This document shows, in pieces, positions 10,021 through 18,575 of a stretch of DNA of 64,000 bases. The notes under the pieces were generated by a model. The model saw nothing but the letters and a program-made list of their open reading frames with translations, had not been told where the DNA came from and made no database searches. The DNA comes from Rubinisphaera italica (GTDB lineage Bacteria; Planctomycetota; Planctomycetia; Planctomycetales; Planctomycetaceae). The first letter of the stretch is position 1, and each line of letters opens with the position of its first letter. Made by a program: the position numbers and the translations under genes. The DNA is taken from assembly GCF_007859715.1 (NCBI RefSeq), contig NZ_SJPG01000001.1, positions 4,056,728 to 4,120,727 of the forward strand. The letters are read 5' to 3'.

Positions 10021-10923
10021 ATGATCGATGCCGTTCAAACACGACCTGCGACTGAAGTCAAAACTAATTCCAAACCCGGCGAATGGCTCTCCTGGAATCA
10101 GGAAGAGTTCGAGCACTGTTTTTCGAAACGACCGTTCCTCATTTCCCACGATTTGTGCGATCATCCATTGTTTAACGTCGAACGTCTGCTCGAACTGGCA
10201 CAGAAACTTCCTGCGGATCAAATCGAATATAATGCCGGCCAGTTGCCTGTTTCGATCTCCCATGCTGAAACCCCGATGAACGGCCTCTCCGCTGATGAGA
10301 CCATTCGCCGGATCGCCGAATGCAAATCCTGGTTAGTCATGAAGTACATTGAGCAGGATCCCGAATATAAGCAGTTGCTCGATGAATGCCTGGCTCAGGT
10401 CGCTCCGCTGACCGAGAAAATCGCTCCCGGCATGATGAAGCCTCACGCGTTCGCTTTTATCACTTCACCCGGCTCTGTCACGCCCTATCACATCGATCCC
10501 GAACATAATTTTCTGCTGCAGATTCGCGGCGAAAAAATCGTTCGTCTGTATGACGGCAACGATCCCACATTGCTGAACCCCCGCGAGCTCGAAGATTTTT
10601 ACTGTGATCGCGGACGAAACCTCGTCATCAGCGAAGAGAACAAAGAACGCTGCTGGACCTACCGCCTCAAACCGGGCCAGGCCCTGCATTTCCCGGTCAC
10701 TTTCCCGCACTGGGTTGAAAATGCAGATGATGTCTCCATCTCATTCAGCATCACCTTCCGCACCCCCGATCTCGATCGCCGACGTGCGTTGTACCGCATG
10801 AACTCCGGCTTCCGTAAACTGGGATGCAATCCAGCAGTCCCCGGTACGAATCGCCTTTGCGACAATGCCTGCTACCAAGCCTTCCGCGTCTGGCGAAAAG
10901 CCGCCAGCTTCATTGGGAAGTGA
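10021..10923 (+). CDS. JmjC/cupin-like domain protein, putative Fe(II)/2-oxoglutarate oxygenase
   Basis: 300-residue protein. The ATG at 10021 is preferred over the in-frame ATG at 9991 because GAGGAAG lies about 11 nt upstream. The C-terminal half carries the cupin-8/JmjC metal triad as H157-x-D159 in TPYHIDPEHNFLLQ and H230 in FPHWVENADD. The order of strands (IRGEKIVRLYDG, LKPGQALHFP) is as in JmjC hydroxylases. Family members hydroxylate protein or small-molecule substrates; the substrate here is unknown. The first 130 residues match nothing I recognise. Neighbours give no pathway. Domain confidence is good; the activity is inferred from the intact triad. Confidence 0.85.
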   Translation: MIDAVQTRPATEVKTNSKPGEWLSWNQEEFEHCFSKRPFLISHDLCDHPLFNVERLLELAQKLPADQIEYNAGQLPVSISHAETPMNGLSADETIRRIAECKSWLVMKYIEQDPEYKQLLDECLAQVAPLTEKIAPGMMKPHAFAFITSPGSVTPYHIDPEHNFLLQIRGEKIVRLYDGNDPTLLNPRELEDFYCDRGRNLVISEENKERCWTYRLKPGQALHFPVTFPHWVENADDVSISFSITFRTPDLDRRRALYRMNSGFRKLGCNPAVPGTNRLCDNACYQAFRVWRKAASFIGK

Positions 10924-11230
10924 TAATGTAGTGCGCCGTTAATTGATTTTTAAACCACGGATGCACACGGATTTACACAGATGTTTTTTATCTGTGATGT
11001 CTGGTTCTGTCGTGTTTTTACTTTTTGTATAATCGAGGGTGACTGGGGTCGAAGCGGAACGGAGCCCTCAGATTTGCGAGTAATACGTATTTACATTGAA
11101 TTCATTGAAACAAATGCAAACAACGAAGCACTTGCAACCAGACTGAATATTGGTATCAACATCGCTTTTCCCTTCGTAAAGAAAGCAGGCTCGAATTTCT
11201 CCGGGCCTGCAGACGAGAGACGACTTCTCT
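10924..11230. other. Gap with a family D repeat and dispersed fragments
   Basis: 307 nt with no gene. It holds a family D element at 11039-11072 (GTGACTGGGGTCGAAGCG and CGGAGCCC), related to copies at 13751-13785 and 49176-49208. A phrase near 10954-10984 (CCACGGATGCACACGGATTT) has the look of a dispersed intergenic repeat. The rest shows nothing recognisable. Confidence 0.5.
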
Positions 11231-11503
11231 TTAGCAGTTGCAGGACGATTCGAATTCTTGAACTTCCCGCTCGGCTTCTTCTTTGTCTTTGCCGTATCGT
11301 TCCTGAATGACTCCGACCACTTCTTCACGGCGACCATCGATTTTATCCAGATCGTCGTCCGTCAGATCGCCCCATTTTTGTTGGGCCTGGACCCTTTCAA
11401 TTTCGAGTACATTCTTGCAGCATACCGGTGATCTTAAATTCGCCCCAGCACAACAAGAATCACTACAATTAAAACAACCAGACCAACGCCGCCACTGGGG
11501 CAT
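11231..11503 (-). CDS. CsbD-family stress protein, start region probably frameshifted
   Basis: The last 48 residues are a clear CsbD-like domain: KWGDLTDDDLDKIDGRREE, then IQERYGKDKEEAEREV. CsbD proteins are small, highly charged general-stress proteins of unknown mechanism. The only in-frame ATG is at 11503, but the first 30 or so codons from there (MPQWRRW onward) coincide with an out-of-frame reading of the DUF3309 remnant and do not look like protein. An ATG at 11412 opens MYSKLKG in another frame. Adding one G to the run at 11392-11394 would join it to VQAQQKWGDL and give a normal 60-residue CsbD protein. The real start is therefore uncertain. An unusual SSCNC tail ends the protein. Confidence 0.6.
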   Translation of the reverse strand: MPQWRRWSGCFNCSDSCCAGANLRSPVCCKNVLEIERVQAQQKWGDLTDDDLDKIDGRREEVVGVIQERYGKDKEEAEREVQEFESSCNC

Positions 11504-11597
11504 AACCCCAGTTTCGACTATGTGGCCAAGCCGGGATTGCTCCCAGCAATAACAGAATGAGGATGATGAGCAAGATCGTTGATATCGCTTTTCTCAA
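11434..11597 (-). pseudogene. DUF3309 small membrane protein, frameshifted
   Basis: Read from a TTG at 11597, the frame gives a hydrophobic run (TILLIILILLLLGAIPAWP) then HSRNWGYAP, the typical start of the DUF3309 family. The frame then breaks. Shifting by one base at the G4 run (11497-11500, plus strand) resumes with SGGVGLVVLIVVILVVLGRI and a stop at 11434, the normal DUF3309 end. The element is 164 nt, one short of 55 codons. It is either a one-base deletion in a mononucleotide run or a sequencing error. DUF3309 genes often lie beside CsbD and other stress genes, as here. Confidence 0.7.
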
Positions 11598-11673
11598 GAG
11601 TTGAAAATCTACAATGCAACCTTGTGTCAACGACAACCTGTCTCATGGAATCCTCCTTGAACCGCTCTCTCTC

Positions 11674-12144
11674 TTACTTATTTTTATATCGATCTCGCAG
11701 ATCACGAATTTTATCGTGTCCAGCTTTAACGATCGAATATTGCTCAGTCAGCACATCATTCAAGGCACTGCCAGCGGTCTCTTTCAACACATCTTCATAA
11801 GCTTCTTTGATGTGATCTTCTCCACGCTCGGCTTCAATCAGGATGACGTAGGCATCGCCGCCGTTCAGCTTGCCACGAATGTCAATCCAAGTGCGATGCA
11901 CGCTGGCTGCCACCGAACCATCGTCCTCAGCTTCTTCACCATTCCATTCCACATAGTTCTGCAGTTCAGTCGCCAGACTGGAACGATCGTGTGCAATTTG
12001 ACTGAACAATGCTGAGAGATTCTTATCATCAATCTCTTCAGACGCTTCGCGGAATCCATCATAAGAATCGATGTTCGCCCGAATCAGTTTTTGAATTTTC
12101 TCGACAGTCTCTTCTTTGAGGTTGTGTTTCGTTTCCAAAGCCAT
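11674..12144 (-). CDS. PA2169-type four-helix-bundle protein (DUF2383-like)
   Basis: 156-residue helical protein. The start at 12144 is chosen because GCAGGAG lies 8 nt upstream; the frame is open for 33 more codons without a good site. Family features include the N-terminal KIQKLIRANIDSYDGFREA, the helix EIDDKNLSALFSQIAHDRSS, and GKLNGGDAYVILIEAERGED. This is the PA2169/DUF2383 ferritin-like group; its function is unknown, but it occurs in stress-induced clusters. The DUF3309 and CsbD genes follow on the same strand after 76 nt, and a DUF892 protein lies divergently. This fits a general-stress island. Confidence 0.85.
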   Translation of the reverse strand: MALETKHNLKEETVEKIQKLIRANIDSYDGFREASEEIDDKNLSALFSQIAHDRSSLATELQNYVEWNGEEAEDDGSVAASVHRTWIDIRGKLNGGDAYVILIEAERGEDHIKEAYEDVLKETAGSALNDVLTEQYSIVKAGHDKIRDLRDRYKNK

Positions 12145-12467
12145 GATTTGCTCCTGCATTAAATAATTATCTGGGTCGTGTGAATTTGATACGCTTGTAA
12201 TGAATTGAATATGCAAAGTGTGTGCCATTAGTCTCGGGAACATTTAATCTCCTCTAATCCGCTCGAAATTAGAGTCATATTGGTAGCCATTCGATCAAAC
12301 TGGAGGATGGCTAAGCAGCATTCACAGAGTATTATGAGTTTCAATCAAGCAATTTCTCTTCAATACCCTCTGTAACATGATCTCCAAAATGCATTTAAGA
12401 GATGGCACAAAAGCTTCATTCTTATACCAATTACACAATCCCTACCCCTCTGACAGGAGATGAAAGC
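12145..12467. other. Divergent control region of the stress island
   Basis: 323 nt between two divergent genes. It holds the ribosome-binding sites of both (GCAGGAG for the minus gene and CAGGAGATG for the plus gene) and presumably both promoters. No clear -35/-10 pair could be assigned by eye. The missing first half of the DUF892 protein is not encoded here in any frame. Confidence 0.4.
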
Positions 12468-12701
12468 ATGTCTCTCGATAACCTGGCTGATGCGGATATC
12501 AAAGATGCGGTGATGATTGCCTGTGCTCAAATGGTGGAGCATTACGAAATCGCCATCTACGGCACCCTCTGCAACTGGGCCGATAAGCTGGGTAACAAGA
12601 ATGCCCTGAAACTCCTCAAGCAGAATATTGATAAAGAAGAATCTGCCGATAAGAAACTGACTGAGATTGCCCGCAGCATCAATCAGGAAGCGATGGTGTA
12701 A
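12468..12701 (+). CDS. Half-length DUF892 (YciE/YciF-type) ferritin-like protein
   Basis: 77-residue protein. The ATG at 12468 has ACAGGAGATG upstream; the frame is open from 12402, but those extra codons do not look like protein. Residues 10-70 match the C-terminal two helices of DUF892 proteins: [20 protein letters not shown], then [20 protein letters not shown]. These include one set of the ExxH-like and carboxylate residues of the diiron-type bundle. Full-length relatives are about 160 residues with four helices, so the first half is absent. Its own ribosome site and a following terminator suggest that it is still expressed, perhaps as a dimer rebuilding the bundle. The domain is clear; the function is unknown. 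Confidence 0.8.
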   Translation: MSLDNLADADIKDAVMIACAQMVEHYEIAIYGTLCNWADKLGNKNALKLLKQNIDKEESADKKLTEIARSINQEAMV

Positions 12702-12735
12702 TTCACGGTTAATTTGATTGTCTAAATACGAAGAA

Positions 12736-12774
12736 AGCCGCTGAAATTGCCAACTCCAGGCAATTTCAGCGGCT
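12736..12774. terminator. Bidirectional terminator hairpin
   Basis: A perfect 16-bp stem (12736-12751 with 12759-12774, core GCCGCTGAAATTGCC) and a 7-nt loop. It lies between the plus-strand DUF892 gene and the minus-strand gene ending at 12809, so it can serve both. Confidence 0.85.
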
Positions 12775-12808
12775 CTAATTATTGTAGATTCGAGTAGATT
12801 CCAGGGAC

Positions 12809-13609
12809 TTATCCTTCGCTGCTGACCAGCGTTTTCTTACCCAATATCGCATCGATTTCCGCTTCGAGGGAAGCCGTATCTTCCGTAAGTTCTTCGTCGA
12901 GTAATTGATCCAGAGGATCGGTTCCTAATGCTTCCTGAGCTTCGGCAATCCGAATTTCTTTTTCGATTTCGTCAGCGAGTTCATTCGCACGAGCCAGATC
13001 TGATTGATCAAGCTCCGGCAAAGTTGTTCGCTGCTTCAGTTGTTGAGCGACCGCCTGAGCTTTCAGTTTTTCGAGTCGATGTCCGAGCAATTTCCGCTGA
13101 TTTTGCCATTCCGTGAACTGCTTGTTTAGAGCTACGACTGCTTGTTTCTGAGCAGAAACCGCCTCAGCACAAGCCTCGGTTGTTGCGGTCGATTCTTTCC
13201 AGGCAGCCAGCTTGTGTCGCAAAGCCTGGCCGATATCGTCTTTATTCACCTTCTGACAACCAACTTTAATCGTCGCATATTCACTGGCATCCAACCAACC
13301 TCGCAGATGTTTCATCTCGGTCAGCAGGTTATTACTTTTTGATTCCTGACGTTCCTGTTCCAACTCAGCATCCTGCAGACTGATGTTCGCCTTGGCGACC
13401 AGATATTTCTGGGAAGCGACCTGCTGGTTAAGTTTTCCAAGCAGGACTTCGAGTCGATCGATTTCGACAGACATCGGAATCGCTTCTTTAACTCCGTTAT
13501 GCACCCGATTGCGAACCACCTGGGTGTATTCGCTGATCTCAGCAAAAGAAAACCCGACGACGGCAAACAACAGAGCCGCTCCGATCCCAACCCCAATCAA
13601 CTTTTTCAT
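12809..13609 (-). CDS. Membrane-anchored coiled-coil protein of unknown function
   Basis: 266-residue protein with an N-terminal membrane anchor or signal (KKLIGVGIGAALLFAVVGFSFA). A long, mostly helical, charged region follows (about residues 40-220) with heptad-like spacing. The layout recalls PspA-type or periplasmic coiled-coil proteins, but no diagnostic motif is visible and the family is not recognised. The start at 13609 is supported by AGGAG 8 nt upstream. It is followed by a shared terminator and preceded by a 194-nt gap with a family D repeat, so it is probably transcribed alone. It likely acts on the outer face of the cytoplasmic membrane. Confidence 0.7.
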   Translation of the reverse strand: MKKLIGVGIGAALLFAVVGFSFAEISEYTQVVRNRVHNGVKEAIPMSVEIDRLEVLLGKLNQQVASQKYLVAKANISLQDAELEQERQESKSNNLLTEMKHLRGWLDASEYATIKVGCQKVNKDDIGQALRHKLAAWKESTATTEACAEAVSAQKQAVVALNKQFTEWQNQRKLLGHRLEKLKAQAVAQQLKQRTTLPELDQSDLARANELADEIEKEIRIAEAQEALGTDPLDQLLDEELTEDTASLEAEIDAILGKKTLVSSEG

Positions 13610-13750
13610 CGCTCCGACTCCTGTATCTCATTAATTTTGATTTGATTTTCCGCTTCAAATAAGGAAACGAAGCAACTGGAAGAATCTTCCTTGAGAAATC
13701 AAAAAAAAATTGAAATGCAGAAAGTTAGATAAAGTTGTGGATCTAGAATT

Positions 13751-13785
13751 CTGGGGGGCTACGCTGTGCCACGACTCCAGCCACA
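13751..13785 (-). repeat. Family D repeat
   Basis: Read on the minus strand: TGTGGCTGGAGTCGTGGC, then ACAGCGTAGCCCCCCAG. It is related to the copies at 11039-11072 and 49176-49208 on the plus strand. Confidence 0.7.
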
Positions 13786-13803
13786 CCAGAGATAGGAGTA
13801 TTT

Positions 13804-15486
13804 TCAATTACTCTTGAGTTCTCGTAATGATGTCAAAAATTCAGTCACGGCTTCGTGGTTTCTTCGCGTTTGACGAACAATCAGCACGCGGGCATTATGG
13901 GTTTGATGGAAAATGACTGCTCCCCCGGTGCCATCGTTTAATTCCCACGGGCCGGGCGTGGACTTCATGATGGCATCTTCAAACCAGTTGGTCACAGCAT
14001 AGTTTCCGCCAAAACCACCAGTTCCCGCCATTCCGTCATCAAACTGATTCAGCATGACGACCTCGGAAGGCATCAACGCTTCCGATGTATCGGAAGCTGG
14101 TTTCATTTTTGGATCTATGAGCTGAAATAACCCTCCCCCACTACCTTGCTGAGGCATATTGGGACTGGTCCCACCAAAGCCACCATTGAAATCTGATCCG
14201 TAACCAAAACTAGAGCCTCCATAAACTCCGCTCGAATATTCGGGCAGAAGAGTGGCGGGAATTTCATTCTGAGCAATCAAATCAGAGACATCGTAAACCT
14301 GAACTCGCATCATTTCTTCTGCCGCAATCTCTGTCGTTACTGTCAATACTTCATAATCGAGGACGTAATCGAGAGAATCACCAGTGGAAGAGAACAGCAG
14401 CTTGAGAGCTGACTGCAGCGAGATGTCTTGACAAGCAAATGTCATGGGATTGCCTGGAGCGATACCCTCATCTTCCAATGCAACAATATCAAGCTGGAAA
14501 GGAATTTTTGTAGTTTCGGAAAGAAATCGGATGACTTCATTCAATGGTGTCTCTAAAAATTCCAGTGAAATCTTCTGTTTCAATGCTTCCTCATGCTTGG
14601 TTCGAGCACTCTCGACAATCTCCTGATACTCCATTGCTAATTGTGCAATAGAATCTACTGGCTGCGAGCCTGTTTTATTCACCTGATTGGCACTGTCAAT
14701 CATCCTTAAAGTTTCCAGCAGAACAGTAACTTCCTGCTGAGCCTGCAGATTGTGCTTAACCGAAATCAAATTTCCCCATTGAAATTCTAGAGGAGAAATT
14801 GCTCCCCCTTCGCCATCTTCATTACTCCAACAATGATTGGAAGGATATTGCAGGACCTGGATCAAATGTTCCATGTCGTCATAACGACCTTCATCCGCAG
14901 TTGACTCGGTTTCCATACCGAAGCCACCCATATCATCACCGACGTCATCATCCCTACCAAACGGAGATAACTCTCCAGCAGTTGCAGGCGGAGTATGAGG
15001 GACAAAATCGTTGACCGGATAAAGTTGCGTCACCTGGCTTTCTTCCATTTCCCAATGACTGCCAATGACGAGACTTTCATTCCGAGTGGTCCAGCCGAGA
15101 TCTAGATAGCTCTGTTTGAAAAGATGATGCAGCATCGAACGTGTCGTAATCTGCTCACCTGTAAATGATACCGGCATGTCAAATCTATATCCTTCATCAT
15201 CCAGGCTACGGGCATCGAGAACGACAGGAATGCTCAACAAATCACTCAAATAATGGGCCACCTCTTCGAGTGGAACTTCAACAAACTGAAAATCATGCTT
15301 TTCGTTCAAGGCTTTCATCAACTTCAGTTGAACGGCATCGCGAGATGAATTTTTCGATTCCAATTTCGCAGGTTTCTCTTGAGTTGTTTCCTTACCCTTG
15401 TTCGGAGGATCAGCCTGAATGTGATTCGACTGATTGATTATCAATAAACCAGCAGCGAGCATCATTGACAGGATTAGTGAGCGCAT
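13804..15486 (-). CDS. Secreted protein with two STN-like domains
   Basis: 560-residue exported protein. The start at 15486 follows AAGGAG, with a signal peptide over residues 1-25. Two related modules resemble the secretin/TonB short N-terminal (STN) fold. The first is at about residues 63-150 (FVEVPLEEVAHYLSDLLSIP, LHHLFKQSYLDLGW). The second is at about 300-390 (LEFLETPLNEVIRFLSETTK, LKLLFSSTGDSLDYVLDYEV). Each is followed by a YPVNDFV- or VYDVSDLI-type segment, as in secretin N-terminal regions. A Gly/Ser-rich stretch (about 420-460) and a C-terminal domain with ARVLIVRQTRRNHEAV follow. No secretin channel domain is present. Similar multi-STN proteins are frequent in planctomycetes; their role is unknown. 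Confidence 0.72.
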   Translation of the reverse strand: MRSLILSMMLAAGLLIINQSNHIQADPPNKGKETTQEKPAKLESKNSSRDAVQLKLMKALNEKHDFQFVEVPLEEVAHYLSDLLSIPVVLDARSLDDEGYRFDMPVSFTGEQITTRSMLHHLFKQSYLDLGWTTRNESLVIGSHWEMEESQVTQLYPVNDFVPHTPPATAGELSPFGRDDDVGDDMGGFGMETESTADEGRYDDMEHLIQVLQYPSNHCWSNEDGEGGAISPLEFQWGNLISVKHNLQAQQEVTVLLETLRMIDSANQVNKTGSQPVDSIAQLAMEYQEIVESARTKHEEALKQKISLEFLETPLNEVIRFLSETTKIPFQLDIVALEDEGIAPGNPMTFACQDISLQSALKLLFSSTGDSLDYVLDYEVLTVTTEIAAEEMMRVQVYDVSDLIAQNEIPATLLPEYSSGVYGGSSFGYGSDFNGGFGGTSPNMPQQGSGGGLFQLIDPKMKPASDTSEALMPSEVVMLNQFDDGMAGTGGFGGNYAVTNWFEDAIMKSTPGPWELNDGTGGAVIFHQTHNARVLIVRQTRRNHEAVTEFLTSLRELKSN

Positions 15487-15750
15487 TTCTTTCTCCTTGA
15501 CGAGTTCTTCGAATTAAAACTCGATGACGGAAGCATCGAGCGAACATCATAACCAAAGCAAAGTTTTAGGACGTTCATGTCCGACAGAAGAGAAATTCAA
15601 CAATAAAGAAATGCAACCAGAATAATTCTGCGACAGATAGAACGGGGAGGAAATAGAATAAGTCCCAGTCGCGATAAGAATTGATTATGCCCTGACGTAA
15701 CAGATTTGCAAGTTTAATAGACCTGCTAGAGAATTCTTTGGGTGAGAGAC

Positions 15751-18096
15751 TCACGGATTTTTTCTTCGTCGATTCAGCAAGCCTTTCAAGAGACCTTCAA
15801 CCGCTCCCGCTCCCAATTTCTTGAGGGGTGCACTGACCACCTGTGGCTTGTCGAACGTTCCCTGCACTTTGATTTCCACTGGCTGACTCCGCAGGAACTG
15901 CGCAAATGCCCCGTTTTTTTCAGGAAGTAAATCGAGAGGAATTGTCAGGGTGATATCGAGCGTTTGATCCAATCCAACCGAACCACTGCTGACAACGGCA
16001 ATCTTCCCTGCCTGGAATGTCAGTGAATCGTGATAGATACGCTCGCCCCGGCGGGCAAATTGAATGCTTTGCTCAGGCAGTTCGAGCCATTTGGCTCCCT
16101 CTTTTAGAAAGCTGGTGTCCGCATTTCCGCCCGCCAGTCCCATAATACCGGAAATGGGAGCAGTCGCTGAGACAATCATCGGCCCGGGACCGAGTCGACA
16201 GGAGTGGACCAGTAACGATCCCTCAAGTTTGTCAGGAGAACCTGTTTGCATATCGAACACCAGCGATTTAATTCCCAGTGAGAATTTTCCGGAGAGCTCC
16301 GTCGCATTTGCAAAAACAGGAGAGACATATTTCAACCAGCTGCGGCACATCGGTTCTGTGAATTCTACATTTTCGAGTACCATGCCCGGTTCCATTATAT
16401 ACCGATTCGGCTGGTCTCCCTTTCCAAATTCAATGCGAGACACCCCCGCAAACTTTCCTTCTGCACCGATACGAACAGTAACCGGGACAATTTTTAGAGT
16501 ATCTTCAGCGTATTTTGTCCATAATTCGCCTCGTTCCGATTCGATGCCATAACATTCCAGATTATCCCATGTCCACAGGGCTACTGCTGAAAGAGGTTGC
16601 TCTTCAAATAAATTCTCTTTCGTTGTTTCCGGTTCTGGCAATTTCGTTTGAGAGTTCTCCGCGATCTTTGGTTCAGCCTTAGTTTCTGCTCTTGGTAAAT
16701 GTCCTTTCACTGCAAATTCAGAAAGTGAGAGTTTCTCGACATCAATGACATTCTGTAAATTCGGAGCGGCTAGCTGAAGCAACGGCATGATATTGCCCTG
16801 ACCGGTGCCGGACAGATCAAGCAAAGGACGAGTGTTGCGGTCGAGAATAGTTCCCGCCATCGAAATTTGCCCTGGTTTGGTTTTTAGCGTCAAGGAATCC
16901 AGTTCGATGCTATTAGCGGCGACTCCAATAGTTCCCTCAGTGAGTAATTCCACGTTTCCCAGCAATAGCGGTGCGATTGCTGCTGCAGTTGGACTTTCAG
17001 GAGTATCAGCAGGGGAAGATGGCTTTTTATCAACGATGGGAGAGACAACGCAATTCGCCATGTCGCAGCGGAGATTAAACTTGCCGGGAGCCGTTGGGAG
17101 TGTGTTGTCGACCTTGATGCTGCCAGAGAAATTGGATGACGTTAATTCGTTGCCGGGAATCCATTCACTGGATTTCATTTTGAAATCCTGGGCCGTAAGT
17201 TTTCCATCGAATGCGAGTTTGAAGCCGTCTTGGAAATTCCCCGTCCATTTCGTATTGAATTGGCCATCTGTATTGGACGCAGCCAGATGCAGATGCGGTG
17301 CAAATTGCTTCAGCCAGGGTTGAAGCAATTCTAATGGCGTCTTTTCAATCTGGCCCTGCACATCTCCAGCAGTGACCTGGTTATTCGCCATCGCGAGTTG
17401 GAAGTTTGCACTGACTTTGCCAGCAGGCTGAGGAGTTTTGTTATCTGTCGTCAGAATTGTTTCACTGGTCAATAAACCAGATAGAAGTTTTGCAGACTTC
17501 TGCAACTGAATCTGGATATTGTCGACTTCAACCTTGCGATTAGTCACCCGGTCGAAGACGGTGACTTTGCCATCGACAATTTTGAGATTGATCGGATTAG
17601 AACCATGTTTTAATTCCGGCCACTTCCAGGACCCGGAGCCAGACGCTCCGAAAACTTTCTCCCAGTTGGTTTCGCCGTAGGCACTCACCTCATAATAGAG
17701 TTCCGGCCCTTTGATTTTCAGTTCCAGCGACTCCGGTCCACTCCAGAGCAATTTCCACAACGGGGTACTGACTTCAGCCGAGGCGATTTTTGCCAGGGCT
17801 CCTCCCTGCTTATCACGGACGGTCAGCCCACTCACTTGAGCCGGCTTCCACCACGCGAGATTCGCATTGTCGATTTCCAGAGTCCCATCAAAGTCGCGCA
17901 TCAATTCATCTGCGATCTGCTGTTTCATTGCCGTGGTCGACAAAATCTGCGGCAACATCGCCGCAATCCCCACAAGGACAACGAACAGCACCACAAACAT
18001 TCCCAGCAGCAGACGAGGCCAGCGACGTTTTCGTGGCTTGGAAGCTATGTCCGCTTTGGGTTGTTCCTCGATTTGTTCAATTGTGACTTGAACCAT
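15751..18096 (-). CDS. AsmA-like inner-membrane-anchored protein
   Basis: 781-residue protein with a basic cytoplasmic N-terminus, one membrane segment (about residues 27-50), and a long beta-rich periplasmic part. AsmA-type signs include MKQQIADELMRDFDGTLEID and NANLAWWKPAQVSGLTVRD at the N-terminus. The C-terminal region has the LQFDMQTG/GLDQTLDITLTIPLDLL style of AsmA_2 and DUF748 proteins. These bridge-like proteins are linked to lipid transport between membranes. The last residues are basic (LLNRRRKNP). The start is supported by GGAG upstream. No direct operon partner is seen; the STN-like gene follows after 264 nt. Confidence 0.8.
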   Translation of the reverse strand: MVQVTIEQIEEQPKADIASKPRKRRWPRLLLGMFVVLFVVLVGIAAMLPQILSTTAMKQQIADELMRDFDGTLEIDNANLAWWKPAQVSGLTVRDKQGGALAKIASAEVSTPLWKLLWSGPESLELKIKGPELYYEVSAYGETNWEKVFGASGSGSWKWPELKHGSNPINLKIVDGKVTVFDRVTNRKVEVDNIQIQLQKSAKLLSGLLTSETILTTDNKTPQPAGKVSANFQLAMANNQVTAGDVQGQIEKTPLELLQPWLKQFAPHLHLAASNTDGQFNTKWTGNFQDGFKLAFDGKLTAQDFKMKSSEWIPGNELTSSNFSGSIKVDNTLPTAPGKFNLRCDMANCVVSPIVDKKPSSPADTPESPTAAAIAPLLLGNVELLTEGTIGVAANSIELDSLTLKTKPGQISMAGTILDRNTRPLLDLSGTGQGNIMPLLQLAAPNLQNVIDVEKLSLSEFAVKGHLPRAETKAEPKIAENSQTKLPEPETTKENLFEEQPLSAVALWTWDNLECYGIESERGELWTKYAEDTLKIVPVTVRIGAEGKFAGVSRIEFGKGDQPNRYIMEPGMVLENVEFTEPMCRSWLKYVSPVFANATELSGKFSLGIKSLVFDMQTGSPDKLEGSLLVHSCRLGPGPMIVSATAPISGIMGLAGGNADTSFLKEGAKWLELPEQSIQFARRGERIYHDSLTFQAGKIAVVSSGSVGLDQTLDITLTIPLDLLPEKNGAFAQFLRSQPVEIKVQGTFDKPQVVSAPLKKLGAGAVEGLLKGLLNRRRKNP

Positions 18097-18241
18097 ATTT
18101 CACCGCTCCAATTCCGGCTGCTATTTCATTCAGGCCGATATGCGAGCCTTCTCTTATGAATAGTGTGGCGTATTCGTGAGAAAATCAAGGTGAGAAATTA
18201 AACGAGACAGGAACGTGCGGCTTTTAAATTTTTCAGGTCGT

Positions 18242-18311
18242 TACAAGCACGAAGCGCAAGCGAGTGAGTCCATAGTTCACCTGACTCACTCGCTTGCGCT
18301 TCGTGCTTGTA
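18242..18311. repeat. Family A inverted repeat
   Basis: Perfect 28-nt arms (18242-18269 and 18284-18311) around a 14-nt spacer, the longest intact copy of family A in the window. It lies 25 nt beyond the terminator of the Cys-rich peptide gene. Confidence 0.9.
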
Positions 18312-18334
18312 TTTCCAGCTTTTATTATGTGAAA

Positions 18335-18368
18335 AACCGACCGAAAACTCATCCGTTTTCGGTCGGTT
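18335..18368 (-). terminator. Strong terminator of the Cys-rich peptide gene
   Basis: A perfect 14-bp stem (AACCGACCGAAAAC with GTTTTCGGTCGGTT) and a 6-nt loop. On the minus strand it runs into TTTTCAC and an A/T-rich tract. It begins 25 nt past the peptide stop. Confidence 0.88.
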
Positions 18369-18392
18369 AAATTTCCTCGCACGTACTGCAGA

Positions 18393-18575
18393 TCAGTGAC
18401 ATCCGCAACCGCGGCAGCCACGGCAAGATCGGCAAGAGCGGCAAGTTCGGCAGTTGCGACAGCTTCGACAAGAGCTGCAGCAGCGTCCCTGAGGAGCCTG
18501 CTTGCTGGATCGCAATTTGCTGACTTCTTTAACCAGAGACAATGAACCGGTTTTCTGTGCAGTAACCTTAGACAT
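18393..18575 (-). CDS. 60-aa peptide with a cysteine every third residue
   Basis: A short gene with good expression signals: GAAGGA about 8 nt before the ATG at 18575, and a strong terminator after the stop. Residues 1-30 are a Cys-free Ser/Lys/Leu-rich leader (TGSLSLVKEVSKLRSSK). Residues 31-60 hold 11 cysteines, nine of them at exact period 3 from C33 to C57 (units of CRS, CRN, CRT, CRG), and the peptide ends GCGCH. The leader-plus-(xxC)n layout recalls heterocycloanthracin-type azole peptide precursors, but no cyclodehydratase or other maturation gene is nearby. A metal-binding peptide is the main alternative. I do not recognise the family. Confidence 0.75.
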   Translation of the reverse strand: MSKVTAQKTGSLSLVKEVSKLRSSKQAPQGRCCSSCRSCRNCRTCRSCRSCRGCRGCGCH

